Origin: Mucilaginibacter terrenus
GTDB lineage: Bacteria; Bacteroidota; Bacteroidia; Sphingobacteriales; Sphingobacteriaceae
Direction: 5' to 3'
Assembly (NCBI RefSeq): GCF_003432065.1
Contig: NZ_QWDE01000001.1
Span: forward strand, 1,984,001 to 2,048,000
Length of the DNA: 64,000 nt
Shown: positions 33,173 to 43,717 of the stretch, one piece after another
How positions within the stretch are numbered: position 1 is the first letter of the stretch
How the letters are laid out: the number at the start of each line of letters is the position of its first letter
Position numbers and translations under genes: made by a program
Notes under the pieces: generated by a model
Databases searched by the model: none
Told to the model about the DNA's origin: nothing
Seen by the model: the letters and a program-made list of their open reading frames with translations, nothing else

Positions 33173-35008
33173 TTAAAAAATGATAGAATAGGTTAATTTT
33201 TGTTTTATCGGGATAAGCAGTTCCTGCATTCCCCCTACGCTACGGATGGCCGCCTTTTCGCCTGCGGCATCATCCAGCCTGATGTAGTATTGGTCGTCCA
33301 CCTCGTACCAGCCGTTCTTTAGCTGTTCTATTTTGTTGCCCTGCGCCAGGTGGAACATAGCACCCGGAATTGAACCATTTACCGCAACGGTGCGTTGTAA
33401 GCCTTGCCCGCCTGTTATAACTGTACTGGCATCCGCAACGCTTGCGCCGTATAGCTGGTATTTAAACGTTGGCCTGCCATCTGCATCCAGCACATATCCT
33501 TTCGGGCGATAAGCTGTACCCGCTGTGTCTGCAGGCCATGTAGCGTCGGCCGTAGTCAGCTTTGCAATTGCAGGCACTGCTTTGCCAAAAAACTGTGTTG
33601 AGCCTGCTGCCCTTGATGATCCGTCCCCGCGTTCGTGCCACATCGGGGTGGCATCCAGGAAGCCGCCGCGCCAAAGCTGAACGATCATGCCTTTATCCAT
33701 ATCAAAAGTATAATGCAGCTGATCTGTGCTGCCTACGTTTACCCCGTGAGTTACCCGGTAATTGCCCGGCAAATCAGTAAAGCTGCGCAGGATGGTATTC
33801 TCCGTAGCGTTGATCAGGATAGGATCAACAGGATCGTTATTGCTAACGTTTGCATCTGTAAGCGTGTATTCGCGTATACCCGGGCCAGCTACAGTAAGCG
33901 CAAGGGCTGCTTTTACCCAGTCCACAGTTTTAGCGTAGAACACCTCAAAAGGCTGGTCGCCTGCTGATAGCTGCGCGCTACCACTGCCACGGTTATTTGC
34001 GAGCGCAATAACCGGTTTACTGGCAATACTTAAACCACCTTTTCCACCGGGAACGCTCAACCTGAAGGTGTATTCGCCCGCATCGTTAATGTGCATTACG
34101 CCGGTATACTTCAGCAGGAAATCATTAGCAAGTTTTACCTCGTTGGAGCTAAGCGACTCGCCCGCGCCCTGTGCTTCCGGCTTTAATGTTTTGTAATCCG
34201 GTTCGGCATCAAACGTGCCCTTGTAAACCACATATTTTAACTGCGATACAGTTGGATGCGGCTTATCAAAGCTGGTGTAGCTGATGTTCTTGAACGCAAC
34301 ACTGCCATGGTCGCCCTGTAAGCGAAGCGGACCGGTAGCACTTTCCTTATTGTCATACGCGCCACGTGTAGGGCCAGACAGTTCGACATTATCCTGTATG
34401 AGAACGCCGTTAAGTGTAACAGCAAGAATTTTAGCGTTGGCTATTTTATTGCCTTGGGCATCAAACTTAGGTGCCTGGAACGATATCTTGATGTGCTGCC
34501 AAAGACCGGGTGCGCGGCTTACATTCTGGCGTGGCGCATGGCCTTCGTAGCCTTTCATGCCATCGGGCTTACTATCGTCCCAGCGTTCGTAAACGCCGCC
34601 GTTATCGCTTGATTTTGGGTTTACTGTACCCCAGCTATCCAGCAGTTGTATCTCGTAACGGCCCTGCAGGTAAATGCCCGAGTTAGCACCTTTGGCCACC
34701 ATGTAGTCCATTTCCAGGTCCAGGTCTCCATGCTGCAGGTTAAAGTACAGATCGTGTCCCGGGTTTTTCTCGTCACTCCTGTTCACCAGCACACCTGTGC
34801 CTTTACCGGTGTCAAATTCATTCATCTTGTCCATACCGGCATGAATGCTCCCGGCTATTTCCCAGCTTTTTGGAGGAGCGGCAAATGCAGACATATCGGT
34901 TAAAGAGACTTGATTTTTCAAGGCTTGCGCCCGCGCGTTACCCGCCGCCGCGAGGCTCGCCAGCGACAAGGCGGCACAAGCAGCATTGTAGAATAGTTTG
35001 TTCGTCAT
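33173..35008 (-). CDS. DUF1080 (3-keto-glycoside lyase/hydrolase-like) protein with PA14-like domain
   Basis: The 611-residue protein has a signal peptide (cut near ARAQ), a DUF1080 domain (about residues 40-250; lectin-like fold with NSGIYLQGRYEIQLLDSWG) and a PA14-like domain (about 265-400). The last 200 residues are beta-rich and unassigned. Some DUF1080 proteins act on 3-keto-glycosides, made by oxidation of sugars. It is in a likely operon with the VCBS and cytochrome genes. The function in this organism is inferred. Confidence 0.8.
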   Translation of the reverse strand: MTNKLFYNAACAALSLASLAAAGNARAQALKNQVSLTDMSAFAAPPKSWEIAGSIHAGMDKMNEFDTGKGTGVLVNRSDEKNPGHDLYFNLQHGDLDLEMDYMVAKGANSGIYLQGRYEIQLLDSWGTVNPKSSDNGGVYERWDDSKPDGMKGYEGHAPRQNVSRAPGLWQHIKISFQAPKFDAQGNKIANAKILAVTLNGVLIQDNVELSGPTRGAYDNKESATGPLRLQGDHGSVAFKNISYTSFDKPHPTVSQLKYVVYKGTFDAEPDYKTLKPEAQGAGESLSSNEVKLANDFLLKYTGVMHINDAGEYTFRLSVPGGKGGLSIASKPVIALANNRGSGSAQLSAGDQPFEVFYAKTVDWVKAALALTVAGPGIREYTLTDANVSNNDPVDPILINATENTILRSFTDLPGNYRVTHGVNVGSTDQLHYTFDMDKGMIVQLWRGGFLDATPMWHERGDGSSRAAGSTQFFGKAVPAIAKLTTADATWPADTAGTAYRPKGYVLDADGRPTFKYQLYGASVADASTVITGGQGLQRTVAVNGSIPGAMFHLAQGNKIEQLKNGWYEVDDQYYIRLDDAAGEKAAIRSVGGMQELLIPIKQKLTYSIIF

Positions 35009-35059
35009 AATTGGTAGAGCTTACGGTTTAAAGCCGCCAGCTTATTATTTAATTGGTTA

Positions 35060-38000
35060 TTACTTCTTCTTTGAAATATCAATAGTACGTTTGGCGCCTT
35101 TATTATCTACAACATCAACCGCGCTTACATCTGCACCAAGGCTTACAAACCTTGCAGATTGTGATAAGAACGACGAACCAAAATACAGCTCCTGCTTGTC
35201 TGTCCGGCCGTTTTTGTACCTGATAAGGGCGTAGGCATCATCCGGCTTAACATCCACGGTAGCTGCCGTCCGGTTTAGCTTAAATACCTTTGTCCAGTCG
35301 TGGTTTTGAGTTGCAGCGAGCAGTTCATGTCCCTTGCTGTCGCGCAGTTTAGCTAATGCTTTACCATTACCCGGTATATAAATGCCGCTTTGCAATATAC
35401 TCAGCGGTTTAAAGCCGCCTTTGCCATCGCCTTTCAGCACCAGGCCATTCATGGCATCGTACCGGCCAATGGCAACGTCAGTACCGTAATCGTTACCATT
35501 TATTACCACATCCAGGTTGCCGTCGCCGTCAAAGTCTCCTGTTTCCATACCATTTACTACAGACACCTGTGCTTCTATAGGCAGGGGTATCATGGTAAAC
35601 TTGCCGCCGCCATCGTTACGTACAAAGCAGCTTTTTTGCATGTTCACCTTCAAGCGCAGGGCACCTTTCAACTGTTCCGGCGTGAAGATGTCCTGCATAG
35701 TTGCGGTCGCGTACGACTTGTAATTGGTGTATTTCTTCTTCATGCTAATCATTTGCTTCAGCATATCATCACGGCCCTGTACCGGGAATTCTTTCATTTT
35801 GCCGTCCTTGTCTTTAAAAAAAGTTGATGGTACAGCACTGTAGGTATGGCTGTTGTCGAAATCCTTCGCGGTAATATATACAGGATATTGGTCACTTGCC
35901 TGTAAGATAGTGTTTTGGCCGGTATTGCCTACAATGTAGTCTGTTCTGCCGGTATGACGGAAATCGCCGGCTACTATGGAGTTCCACCAGCCCAGGTTGT
36001 TGCTGATACCGGTGTTTGCGGTGACATTTACATATTTACCATGATCGTTCTTCAGGAAGGTGACCGGCATCCACTCGCCTGCAACCATAAGGTCTTGCCA
36101 TCCGTCATTATCAAAATCTGTAAACAGGGCGTCGCATACCAAACCAACGTTCCGCAGGGCGGGTGCAATCTGCGCGGTAACATCGGTAAACTTGGGCTGA
36201 CCGTTCTGACTATCGTTACGCAGTATAATGCTTGATACGGGCTTAGGGTACTCCCATGGCTTTACACGGCCAGAGATGAACAGATCCAGCTTGCCGTCCT
36301 TGTTGTAATCAACTGCGCGTACGCACAACTTACTGCCGAGATTCACCGGTAAGGCGTTGGTAGCTAGGGTAAAGTTTCCTCTACCATCGTTAAGGTATAA
36401 CCTGTCCTGGTATATAGGGCTGCCTGCAGGTGCCTCGTATCCTGCGCTTGCACAGTAAAGGTCGGGCTTACCGTCCCCGTTGGCATCAAACAGCAATATA
36501 CCCCCGTCCTTAAAGTTTAGGGTTGGCGCCGGTGCATTCGGCAGCAGATCGCGCTGTATAAACTTACCATCAGCCCGCTGAAAGAACACCTGTGCCTGGT
36601 TGTAAGTGCTGCCACCTACTATCATATCATCTAAACCATCGGCGTTTACATCACCAACCGCAATAGCAGGGCTATATTCTGACAGTTTATGCGGCAACAG
36701 CTTTTGTATGTTAAAGTCTATGGTAGATGCATCTTTACTGGAATAGTGCACGCCTACAGAATCGGTCACATCCTTAAACAGTGCTTTTGCTATTTGCAAA
36801 TTCGGCGTAGGTACATAATTTGTAGATGCGTTGGCAATATCAACCTTCAGCCGCTGGTCTGCTTTTACGTTTACCAGCTTCTGCTTTTTACCGTTTGGCC
36901 ACCGTATCATAACAGAGTCCAGCACGCTTACCTGCCCCAAACCGAAGTGGCCTACCACCTGATCGGTGGATAAATAACCGCGGTAAGGATTGTTCTCATA
37001 AAACTGTTGTTTGCCGTGATTGTAGTAAATATTCACCAAAGTACCCAGTCCATTTATGTTCTGGCTATCACCTTTGAAGAACACTTGTAAAAAGTGTGAT
37101 TTTTGCAGATTTTCGTCATCATCCCTGGCTGTATTCCGGTAAATAGATGCTTTATCGTTCACATTATTAACGACCATATCCAGCGCCCCATCGTTATCCA
37201 GATCGGCATACACTGCACCGTTGGAGAAGGTAGGCGTCTCTAAACCCCAGTCGGTACTTACATCTTTAAAGGTAAGGTCGCCGTTATTCTGGTAAGCGTA
37301 GTTGTGTATCTTAATTTCAGGTATCTGCTTGAGCACCATCTCCTTAGATGCCACCGCGTACGCTTCCTGTCGATAGGTCATGAAGTCCCGGTCAGATACA
37401 TCCCGTGGGAAGCCGTTGGTTATGATCACGTCGCGATAGCCATCGTTGTTAAAATCAGCCACTACGGGTGTCCAGCTCCAGTCGGTTTGTGCTATACCGC
37501 TTAAAAAGCCAATGTCGCTGAAAACCGGTGTACCGGGTTTACCATCGGCACCCGGCCGTGGCCCACGGTTCAGCTGAAGTGTATTACGAACATATTGGTA
37601 TTGATAGTTGAACTGCTCAAAATTCTGATACGTTTGATAGCTATTTGGCATCAGCATCATCTTTTTGCGATAGTTATCCTCCGGATTCATATCTAACTCA
37701 ATGACATCCGCAAGCCCATCATTGTTGATATCTACAATGTCCTGCCCCATTGCATTCAAAGATGTATGTTTAAAATACTCTTTTGAACGGTCGGTAAATG
37801 TACCGTCATGGTTGTTGATATACAGGATGTTGTTAGAAATGAAGTCATCCGCTACATAGATGTCTTTCCAACCGTCGCTGTTAATATCTACCGTTGATGC
37901 CGAGTGCCCGAAACCCGGAATAGTTACACCTGCCTGTACAGAAACATCATGAAAAACAGGATGTTGAAGCTTACTATCCCAATCATTACGATATAGCTTA

Positions 38001-38653
38001 CCTGTTTTAAAGTGCGGCATACGGGCGCTTGCAGGCCCAAATACATTAGGGTTATAAGAGGAGCTGGCGTTATTTACCACAAGGTACATATCCAGGTCCC
38101 CGTCGTTATCATAATCAAAAAAGCTTGCCATGGTAGATTCGGTACCGGCATGCAGGCCATACTCCATAGCCATATCTTTAAACTGCGGCACGCCGTCCTT
38201 ATTTACACCTTTATTGATGTACAGGAAGTTGTGGCGCCTTGTAGAATCTTTGTAAATAGTATTGCTGACGTAGATATCCGCAAGTCCATCGTTATTAATG
38301 TCAACTATTGATACCCCTCTGCCCCAGCGTCCACTACCGCCAACACCGGCTTCCTTAGTAACATCGTTGAATTTAAGATCACCTTTGTTCAGGTACAATT
38401 TGTTGGGCACCATATTACTTGTAAAATACAAGTCTTGGAGGCCATCATTATTAAAATCGCCCACACCAACGCCGCCGCCATTATATATGTTAACTACGTC
38501 CAGCGGGTTAATGGAATCATTTTCTGTAATCTCGTTATTGAAGTCTACTCCGGAATGAAATGATGAGACACGTTCAAACTGGCTCTTTTTTTTGCAGGAC
38601 AAAAAACAGGATATAATCAAAAAAAGAAAAAACGCATTGTAGAATAACTTCAT
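35060..38653 (-). CDS. Large VCBS/FG-GAP repeat lipoprotein with ASPIC/UnbV domain
   Basis: The 1,197-residue protein starts with a lipobox (FLSC, Cys20) and has FG-GAP/VCBS calcium-binding repeats through most of its length (DFNNDGLQDLYF, DINNDGLADIYV, and many more). An ASPIC/UnbV-like segment lies near residues 540-610 (VMIRWPNGKKQKLV). It is probably a surface-exposed propeller lipoprotein. It starts about 121 bp after the SusD stop and beyond a terminator, so it likely has its own promoter. No carbohydrate-binding role is shown, but the context points to polymer use. Confidence 0.85.
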   Translation of the reverse strand: MKLFYNAFFLFLIISCFLSCKKKSQFERVSSFHSGVDFNNEITENDSINPLDVVNIYNGGGVGVGDFNNDGLQDLYFTSNMVPNKLYLNKGDLKFNDVTKEAGVGGSGRWGRGVSIVDINNDGLADIYVSNTIYKDSTRRHNFLYINKGVNKDGVPQFKDMAMEYGLHAGTESTMASFFDYDNDGDLDMYLVVNNASSSYNPNVFGPASARMPHFKTGKLYRNDWDSKLQHPVFHDVSVQAGVTIPGFGHSASTVDINSDGWKDIYVADDFISNNILYINNHDGTFTDRSKEYFKHTSLNAMGQDIVDINNDGLADVIELDMNPEDNYRKKMMLMPNSYQTYQNFEQFNYQYQYVRNTLQLNRGPRPGADGKPGTPVFSDIGFLSGIAQTDWSWTPVVADFNNDGYRDVIITNGFPRDVSDRDFMTYRQEAYAVASKEMVLKQIPEIKIHNYAYQNNGDLTFKDVSTDWGLETPTFSNGAVYADLDNDGALDMVVNNVNDKASIYRNTARDDDENLQKSHFLQVFFKGDSQNINGLGTLVNIYYNHGKQQFYENNPYRGYLSTDQVVGHFGLGQVSVLDSVMIRWPNGKKQKLVNVKADQRLKVDIANASTNYVPTPNLQIAKALFKDVTDSVGVHYSSKDASTIDFNIQKLLPHKLSEYSPAIAVGDVNADGLDDMIVGGSTYNQAQVFFQRADGKFIQRDLLPNAPAPTLNFKDGGILLFDANGDGKPDLYCASAGYEAPAGSPIYQDRLYLNDGRGNFTLATNALPVNLGSKLCVRAVDYNKDGKLDLFISGRVKPWEYPKPVSSIILRNDSQNGQPKFTDVTAQIAPALRNVGLVCDALFTDFDNDGWQDLMVAGEWMPVTFLKNDHGKYVNVTANTGISNNLGWWNSIVAGDFRHTGRTDYIVGNTGQNTILQASDQYPVYITAKDFDNSHTYSAVPSTFFKDKDGKMKEFPVQGRDDMLKQMISMKKKYTNYKSYATATMQDIFTPEQLKGALRLKVNMQKSCFVRNDGGGKFTMIPLPIEAQVSVVNGMETGDFDGDGNLDVVINGNDYGTDVAIGRYDAMNGLVLKGDGKGGFKPLSILQSGIYIPGNGKALAKLRDSKGHELLAATQNHDWTKVFKLNRTAATVDVKPDDAYALIRYKNGRTDKQELYFGSSFLSQSARFVSLGADVSAVDVVDNKGAKRTIDISKKK

Positions 38654-38715
38654 ATTCAGGTTCTATAGCTCTTACAATATCAGCTTTTAAACTGACAAAA
38701 CACACGCAACGGAAA

Positions 38716-38747
38716 AACACAAAAAGGCCTCCCCAACGGGGAGACCT
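38716..38747 (-). terminator. Rho-independent terminator after SusD
   Basis: On the - strand a stem AGGTCTCCCC/GGGGAGGCCT (one mismatch, loop GTT; 38725-38747) is followed by TTTTTGTGTTTTT. It should end most SusC-SusD transcription before the VCBS gene. Confidence 0.75.
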
Positions 38748-38774
38748 CTTATGCATCAACTTATAAACCAATCA

Positions 38775-40502
38775 TTATTGATATGCAGGATTTTGCGTCA
38801 AGTTAGGGTTTAGGCCAATAGCCTGCTGCGGAATAGGCAGCAAGTCGCGACCTTCCGGTAAAGTAGTACGGTAAACACCGTGTGCTTTACCATCAGCTGT
38901 CGGGCCAAACGGGTATGGCTGAGGTGTAGTAGTAGCATCAGTACCATAAGCGTTTTTAATGAAAGCTGAAGCTACACCCGGGCCTGCGCGCCGAAGGTCG
39001 TAAAATACAGAGTATTCGCCGGTAAGCTCGTGCCTGTACTCGCTTAACACCATTTGTAAAGGATCTGTTATAGGAGCGGCAGGCGTTCCGTCAAACCTGG
39101 CACCGTCCTGCATTACAGCCGGAGCAGTTCCACCAAAAGCACGATCTCTGACAATTTTCAGATCCGCCATTGCACCAGCAACATCACCGGTGCGTACTTT
39201 ACATTCGGCACGGCTTAACAACACCTCCGCGTAACGCATTAATACCTGATTTTGTGAACCAAATATTACCTGGTTGCCAGTACCACCTGTAAGCTGCGGA
39301 TCGCGCCATTTTTTTGCACAGTAGTAGCCAGAACGTAATTGGTCAGACACGCCGTACCATGGACGGGTAAGCGTACCGTTAGTATTGATGATGGTACCAT
39401 TATCAGCTTTATAACGGTCGTTGCCAGCAGCAAAACCAGCAGTTACCGCAGGGTAGCCCTTTATGCCACCCCATTTGGCAATAATTCCTGGGCTTTTAAC
39501 CTCATCGCCAGGACCTATAATGGTTACGGCTTTGCGCTGGTCACCAGCCTGGTAAGAATACCATAAGCCCGGGTTAGCATAATCATAACCGAAGTTTGAG
39601 ATCTCTTCCGGCCAGCTAAAGTCATCTATCCAGGCAACTTCGCCACCATTTTGCCAGCCTCCATCCCAGCTTTGTGAGCCGGAAACTTCAAATTGAATCT
39701 CGAACAAAGACTCGTCATTGTTCTGATGATCAAATTCATGAACATCAACGAAATTAGGAAGCAAATGATAGTTGCTGGTAAGTTCAGGGTTGTTAAAAGC
39801 TGTAAGCGCGGCTGCGTAATCTTTTAGCCACATCTGCGCGGCGCCCTCATATGCGTAAGCTGCACCTTTTGTAGCGCGACCTAAATCGGCAGCAGGCAAA
39901 GTTGTTTTTGACAACAACAATGTTTCTGCCTGCTTCATGTCTGCTACCACCTGTTTAAATACATCATCCTGAGATGAACGTGGTGTTAAACCATCTGTAA
40001 CAGACTTAAGCTCCAATGGCACACCGCCGAATGAACCGGCAAGATAATAATAAGTCATACCGCGCAGGAAGTAAGCCTCGCCTGTTAAGCGATCTGCAAG
40101 GGCAGATGTAAGTATGCCTCTCGCTTTTGCGTCGGCAATAATATCAAACGCCGAGTTTGCGCGTGCGATGCTTATGTATGCATTATTCCAGAATACAGAT
40201 AAAGCTCCAAAGCTTGAGTTAATCTGGTAGTTGTTCCATGCCACGTCAGCTCCGTAGTTGTAAAAGTCGTGCGTTTGGAAGTTTGCATAATACCAGATAC
40301 ATTTTTTTAACAAATCGCTGTTCTGGTATCCGTCATATATACTGTTCACCAATGCAACCACATCTCCGGGTTTTTGGAAGGTGGCCTGAGCAGATGATTT
40401 AAACCTGTTCGTTTGCGATAAAAAGTCCTTTTTACACGCCAGCGGAGACATTAAGGCTGCCGATAACGCTAATAATGTAATCGCTTTTCTCTTCATTTTC
40501 AT
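38775..40502 (-). CDS. SusD/RagB-family nutrient-binding lipoprotein
   Basis: The 575-residue protein has a lipoprotein signal (LACKKDF, Cys23), the SusD N-terminal tetratricopeptide part (YFLRGMTYYYLAGSFGGVPL) and a C-terminal RagB/SusD domain (LLSRAECKVRTGDV). It binds glycan at the surface and hands it to the SusC channel. It follows SusC by 23 bases. Confidence 0.95.
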   Translation of the reverse strand: MKMKRKAITLLALSAALMSPLACKKDFLSQTNRFKSSAQATFQKPGDVVALVNSIYDGYQNSDLLKKCIWYYANFQTHDFYNYGADVAWNNYQINSSFGALSVFWNNAYISIARANSAFDIIADAKARGILTSALADRLTGEAYFLRGMTYYYLAGSFGGVPLELKSVTDGLTPRSSQDDVFKQVVADMKQAETLLLSKTTLPAADLGRATKGAAYAYEGAAQMWLKDYAAALTAFNNPELTSNYHLLPNFVDVHEFDHQNNDESLFEIQFEVSGSQSWDGGWQNGGEVAWIDDFSWPEEISNFGYDYANPGLWYSYQAGDQRKAVTIIGPGDEVKSPGIIAKWGGIKGYPAVTAGFAAGNDRYKADNGTIINTNGTLTRPWYGVSDQLRSGYYCAKKWRDPQLTGGTGNQVIFGSQNQVLMRYAEVLLSRAECKVRTGDVAGAMADLKIVRDRAFGGTAPAVMQDGARFDGTPAAPITDPLQMVLSEYRHELTGEYSVFYDLRRAGPGVASAFIKNAYGTDATTTPQPYPFGPTADGKAHGVYRTTLPEGRDLLPIPQQAIGLNPNLTQNPAYQ

Positions 40503-40525
40503 ATCATTAATTTTTTAAAGCGTTA

Positions 40526-43500
40526 TTATTTAAGAGTAACATTTAAGCCCACTGTGAAGAACCTTGAGCCCGGGTAAGTACCATTGTCAATGCCGTTTTG
40601 TGTAGCGTTACCACCTTGTATACCAATTTCCGGATCAAGACCGGTGTATTTTGTTATTGTGAAGAGGTTTTGAGTTGATAAATAGAACCTTACTTTAGAA
40701 AGGGATGCTTTGTTAACCAATGCTGTTGGCAAGGTATAGCCCACGGTAACGTTCTTCAATTTAAGGAAGCTGCCGTTCTCCACCCAAACATCAGACGGAA
40801 CGTTGCTTAGGATAAGCGCATCACTATAGGTAACACGGGTATACCTGTTAGATGGGTTAGTTGGCGACCAATGGTTTTGCGCGTATTGGCGGCTAACGTT
40901 CTCCACCCCTACGAAACCGCGGTTTTGGAAACTCTCCAGTGAGCTTTCCTGGTAGTTAAGTATTTTGTTGCCGTACATACCATAGAAATAAGCGTTGAAG
41001 TCAAACGACTTGTAGCTTAAGTCAAGGTTAAATCCACCAAAGAACTTTGGCAGCGGGCTACCCAAGCTCACTTGATCGTCAACTGTTACGTGGCCATCGC
41101 CATTTGTATCAACAAAATAACGGTCGCCCGGAGATGTTGCAGACTGATAGTAGAACGGATTTGCCGGGAACTTAGCTGCAGCAGCTGCATTAAGTGCATC
41201 TATTTGAGCTTGAGATTGTATTATGCCATTTGTTTTGTAGCCATAAAACTCCCCAACTGGTCTGCCAATGTAAGTTTTGGTAAAAGTATTGTCAGCCCAT
41301 CCTGGCCCTGTAAGCGCCAGGCCACCAAAGTTGGTCACAAAGTCGGTTCCTGATGTAATGCTGGTTAACTTGTTTTTGATAACAGACAGTGTCAGGCTTA
41401 AACCGTAACGGAAATCTTTAACGCTGTGGTTGTAATTAACAGCAAACTCAAAGCCCTTGTTCTCCATGCTACCTACGTTCTTGGTGAATGAAGTGTAGCC
41501 AGACTGAGCAGGAGCGGCAATGTTTAAAAGGAAGTCTTTTGATGTACGCTTAAACCAATCTACAGTGAAATTAAGATCACCATTAAGGAATGACGCATCC
41601 ATACCTATATCTGTTTGGTAATCTGTTTCCCAGCGAAGGTCAGGGTTGGCAGGTTGTATCTGCGCAATACCGCCCTGGTACAATTTATTAAATGGATAAC
41701 CAAGGTTGCCGCTGCTTGCAGCTGGTAAACCGGTTGAATATAGTGCCTGGTACCTGAAAGGAGCTATAGGGCCCTGGTTACCTGTTTTACCGTAGCTACC
41801 GCGGAACTTTAAATCGCTGATCCAGCTGGCGTTTTTAAGGAACGACTCTTCTTTAGCCCTCCATGTAAGGCCTGCTACCGGGAACACGCCATACTGATGA
41901 CCCTCATCAAACTTTGATGAACCGTCTCTACGTACGGTACCGTTAATTGAGTACCTGTCCAGGAAGGTATAGGTAAGCCTTGCGAATTGCGATGCCAATG
42001 TAGTGATGGTTTTACCGTTACCATCAACATCAAACTGCAGGTTACTTAGCTGCGCCAAATCACGAATTACGCTATTTTTTGGTATACCACTCGCACCGTT
42101 TGCTGTAAATGAGGTGCTCTGCTGAGAAACACCGCCAACAAAGCTGATTTTGTGAGCGCCGAATGTTTTGTCATACGCTAAGGTATTTTCCCAAAGCCAC
42201 TCAAATGTATTGTTCTGACGCTGGCTGTACAAAGCGTTTGTTGGAACAGCTGCAGGGTATTGCTGCTGTATGCGGGTATCTTCAGGCTGAAAGAAAGAAC
42301 CTGAATAAGTGTTTAAACGAACGCCCGCATTAGTCTTGATTCGCAAGCCGGGTAATATTGTAGCCTCTAAAGATGAGGTGGTAAGCAGGTTGTTACCAAT
42401 GTTCTCATATTCGTTGGTCTCAATATTATAAACCGGGTTGTTGTACTTGGCAGTATAAGTATTGTCCGGATTGTAGAAACCGTAGTTGCCGTTCGCATCT
42501 TTAATTTGGCTGGTAGCGCTGTTACCGCCATCAAGCGTAGGAATTAATTGGGTTAAGTTACCTAAAGAACCGGTACCGTAAGGGTTGTTTGATGTTTGAT
42601 AGGTATACTTGGCGCTGGTTGATGATTTAAGCCATGGTGTTGCCTGATAATCAAGGTTAAGCCCAACAGTTACTCTCTTGAAATAAGAACCAAGTACAAT
42701 ACCTTTCTGATCATAGTAACCTACAGATGTCGCGGACTGAACCTTGTCACTACCGCCACGTATAGCAAGGCTGTAGTTTTGAGTACGGCCTGTACGGTAT
42801 AATGCATCCTGCCAATCTGCTGTTGTAAGCGATTGCGGGTTACGCCAGATAGGTAACTCCACAAAGTTAGGATCAGCGTCGGCCACCTGATTCGCCAATG
42901 TAGCCCACTCCTGCGCGTTAAGTAAATCATACTTTTTAGGTTGCGCCTGAAATGAGTTGTAAGCATCTAATGATACTTGCACGCCATCTTTCCTGCCCTT
43001 TTTAGTGGTTATAATAACAACACCATTTGCACCACGTACACCGTATATAGCCGTTGCTGACGCATCCTTCAAAATGTCGATAGATGCGATATCGTTTGTA
43101 TTGAAGTTATTGATACCACCTTCAAGAGGGTAGCCATCTACTACATATAACGGGTTATTACCGCCGCTGGCCAAGCTACCTACACCACGAATGAGGATAG
43201 AAGTGTTACCGCCGGGAGCACCGTCATTTGCCTGCACCTGAACACCAGACGCCCGGCCCTGTAAAGCAACTTCCAGTGACGGAGCCGGAATCTTATTCAA
43301 GGTTTCTGAGCTTACCGAACTGATTGACCCTGTAAGGTCTTTTTTGCGTGCTGTACCGTAACCTACCGATACAACTGCAACTTCATTAAGGTTGCTGATG
43401 TTAGGCACCAGGGTAGCACTGTAAACGCTTCCTGCACCAAGAGCTATCTCCTGGCTGGCATAGCCCAGGTAAGTTACCACCAGGGTGCTCGCTCCTGCTG

Positions 43501-43717
43501 GTACGTTTAATTTATAAGCACCGTTTACATCGGTGGTTACGCCGGTGCTTGTGCCTTTTACTTTTACACTGGCACCCACCACCGGACCAGCGTCCGTAGA
43601 GGATATCACACCAGTGATCTGCCGTGATTGCGCATACCCGGCTAAACTCATCAAGCAAAATGATAGGCTGAGACCGATAAGCACCACAACATTTTTAATT
43701 TGTAGTTTTTTGATCAT
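40526..43717 (-). CDS. SusC/RagA-family TonB-dependent outer-membrane transporter
   Basis: The 1,063-residue protein has a signal peptide, an N-terminal carboxypeptidase-regulatory-like domain (about 33-115), a plug domain (about 120-240, with VEVALQGRASGV-like stretch and the SusC motif AIYGVRGANGVVIITTKKG) and a barrel ending in PGSRFFTVGLNVTLK. It imports oligosaccharides with SusD. A long leader and the regulator gene upstream support induction by substrate. The family match is certain; the substrate is not. Confidence 0.95.
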   Translation of the reverse strand: MIKKLQIKNVVVLIGLSLSFCLMSLAGYAQSRQITGVISSTDAGPVVGASVKVKGTSTGVTTDVNGAYKLNVPAGASTLVVTYLGYASQEIALGAGSVYSATLVPNISNLNEVAVVSVGYGTARKKDLTGSISSVSSETLNKIPAPSLEVALQGRASGVQVQANDGAPGGNTSILIRGVGSLASGGNNPLYVVDGYPLEGGINNFNTNDIASIDILKDASATAIYGVRGANGVVIITTKKGRKDGVQVSLDAYNSFQAQPKKYDLLNAQEWATLANQVADADPNFVELPIWRNPQSLTTADWQDALYRTGRTQNYSLAIRGGSDKVQSATSVGYYDQKGIVLGSYFKRVTVGLNLDYQATPWLKSSTSAKYTYQTSNNPYGTGSLGNLTQLIPTLDGGNSATSQIKDANGNYGFYNPDNTYTAKYNNPVYNIETNEYENIGNNLLTTSSLEATILPGLRIKTNAGVRLNTYSGSFFQPEDTRIQQQYPAAVPTNALYSQRQNNTFEWLWENTLAYDKTFGAHKISFVGGVSQQSTSFTANGASGIPKNSVIRDLAQLSNLQFDVDGNGKTITTLASQFARLTYTFLDRYSINGTVRRDGSSKFDEGHQYGVFPVAGLTWRAKEESFLKNASWISDLKFRGSYGKTGNQGPIAPFRYQALYSTGLPAASSGNLGYPFNKLYQGGIAQIQPANPDLRWETDYQTDIGMDASFLNGDLNFTVDWFKRTSKDFLLNIAAPAQSGYTSFTKNVGSMENKGFEFAVNYNHSVKDFRYGLSLTLSVIKNKLTSITSGTDFVTNFGGLALTGPGWADNTFTKTYIGRPVGEFYGYKTNGIIQSQAQIDALNAAAAAKFPANPFYYQSATSPGDRYFVDTNGDGHVTVDDQVSLGSPLPKFFGGFNLDLSYKSFDFNAYFYGMYGNKILNYQESSLESFQNRGFVGVENVSRQYAQNHWSPTNPSNRYTRVTYSDALILSNVPSDVWVENGSFLKLKNVTVGYTLPTALVNKASLSKVRFYLSTQNLFTITKYTGLDPEIGIQGGNATQNGIDNGTYPGSRFFTVGLNVTLK

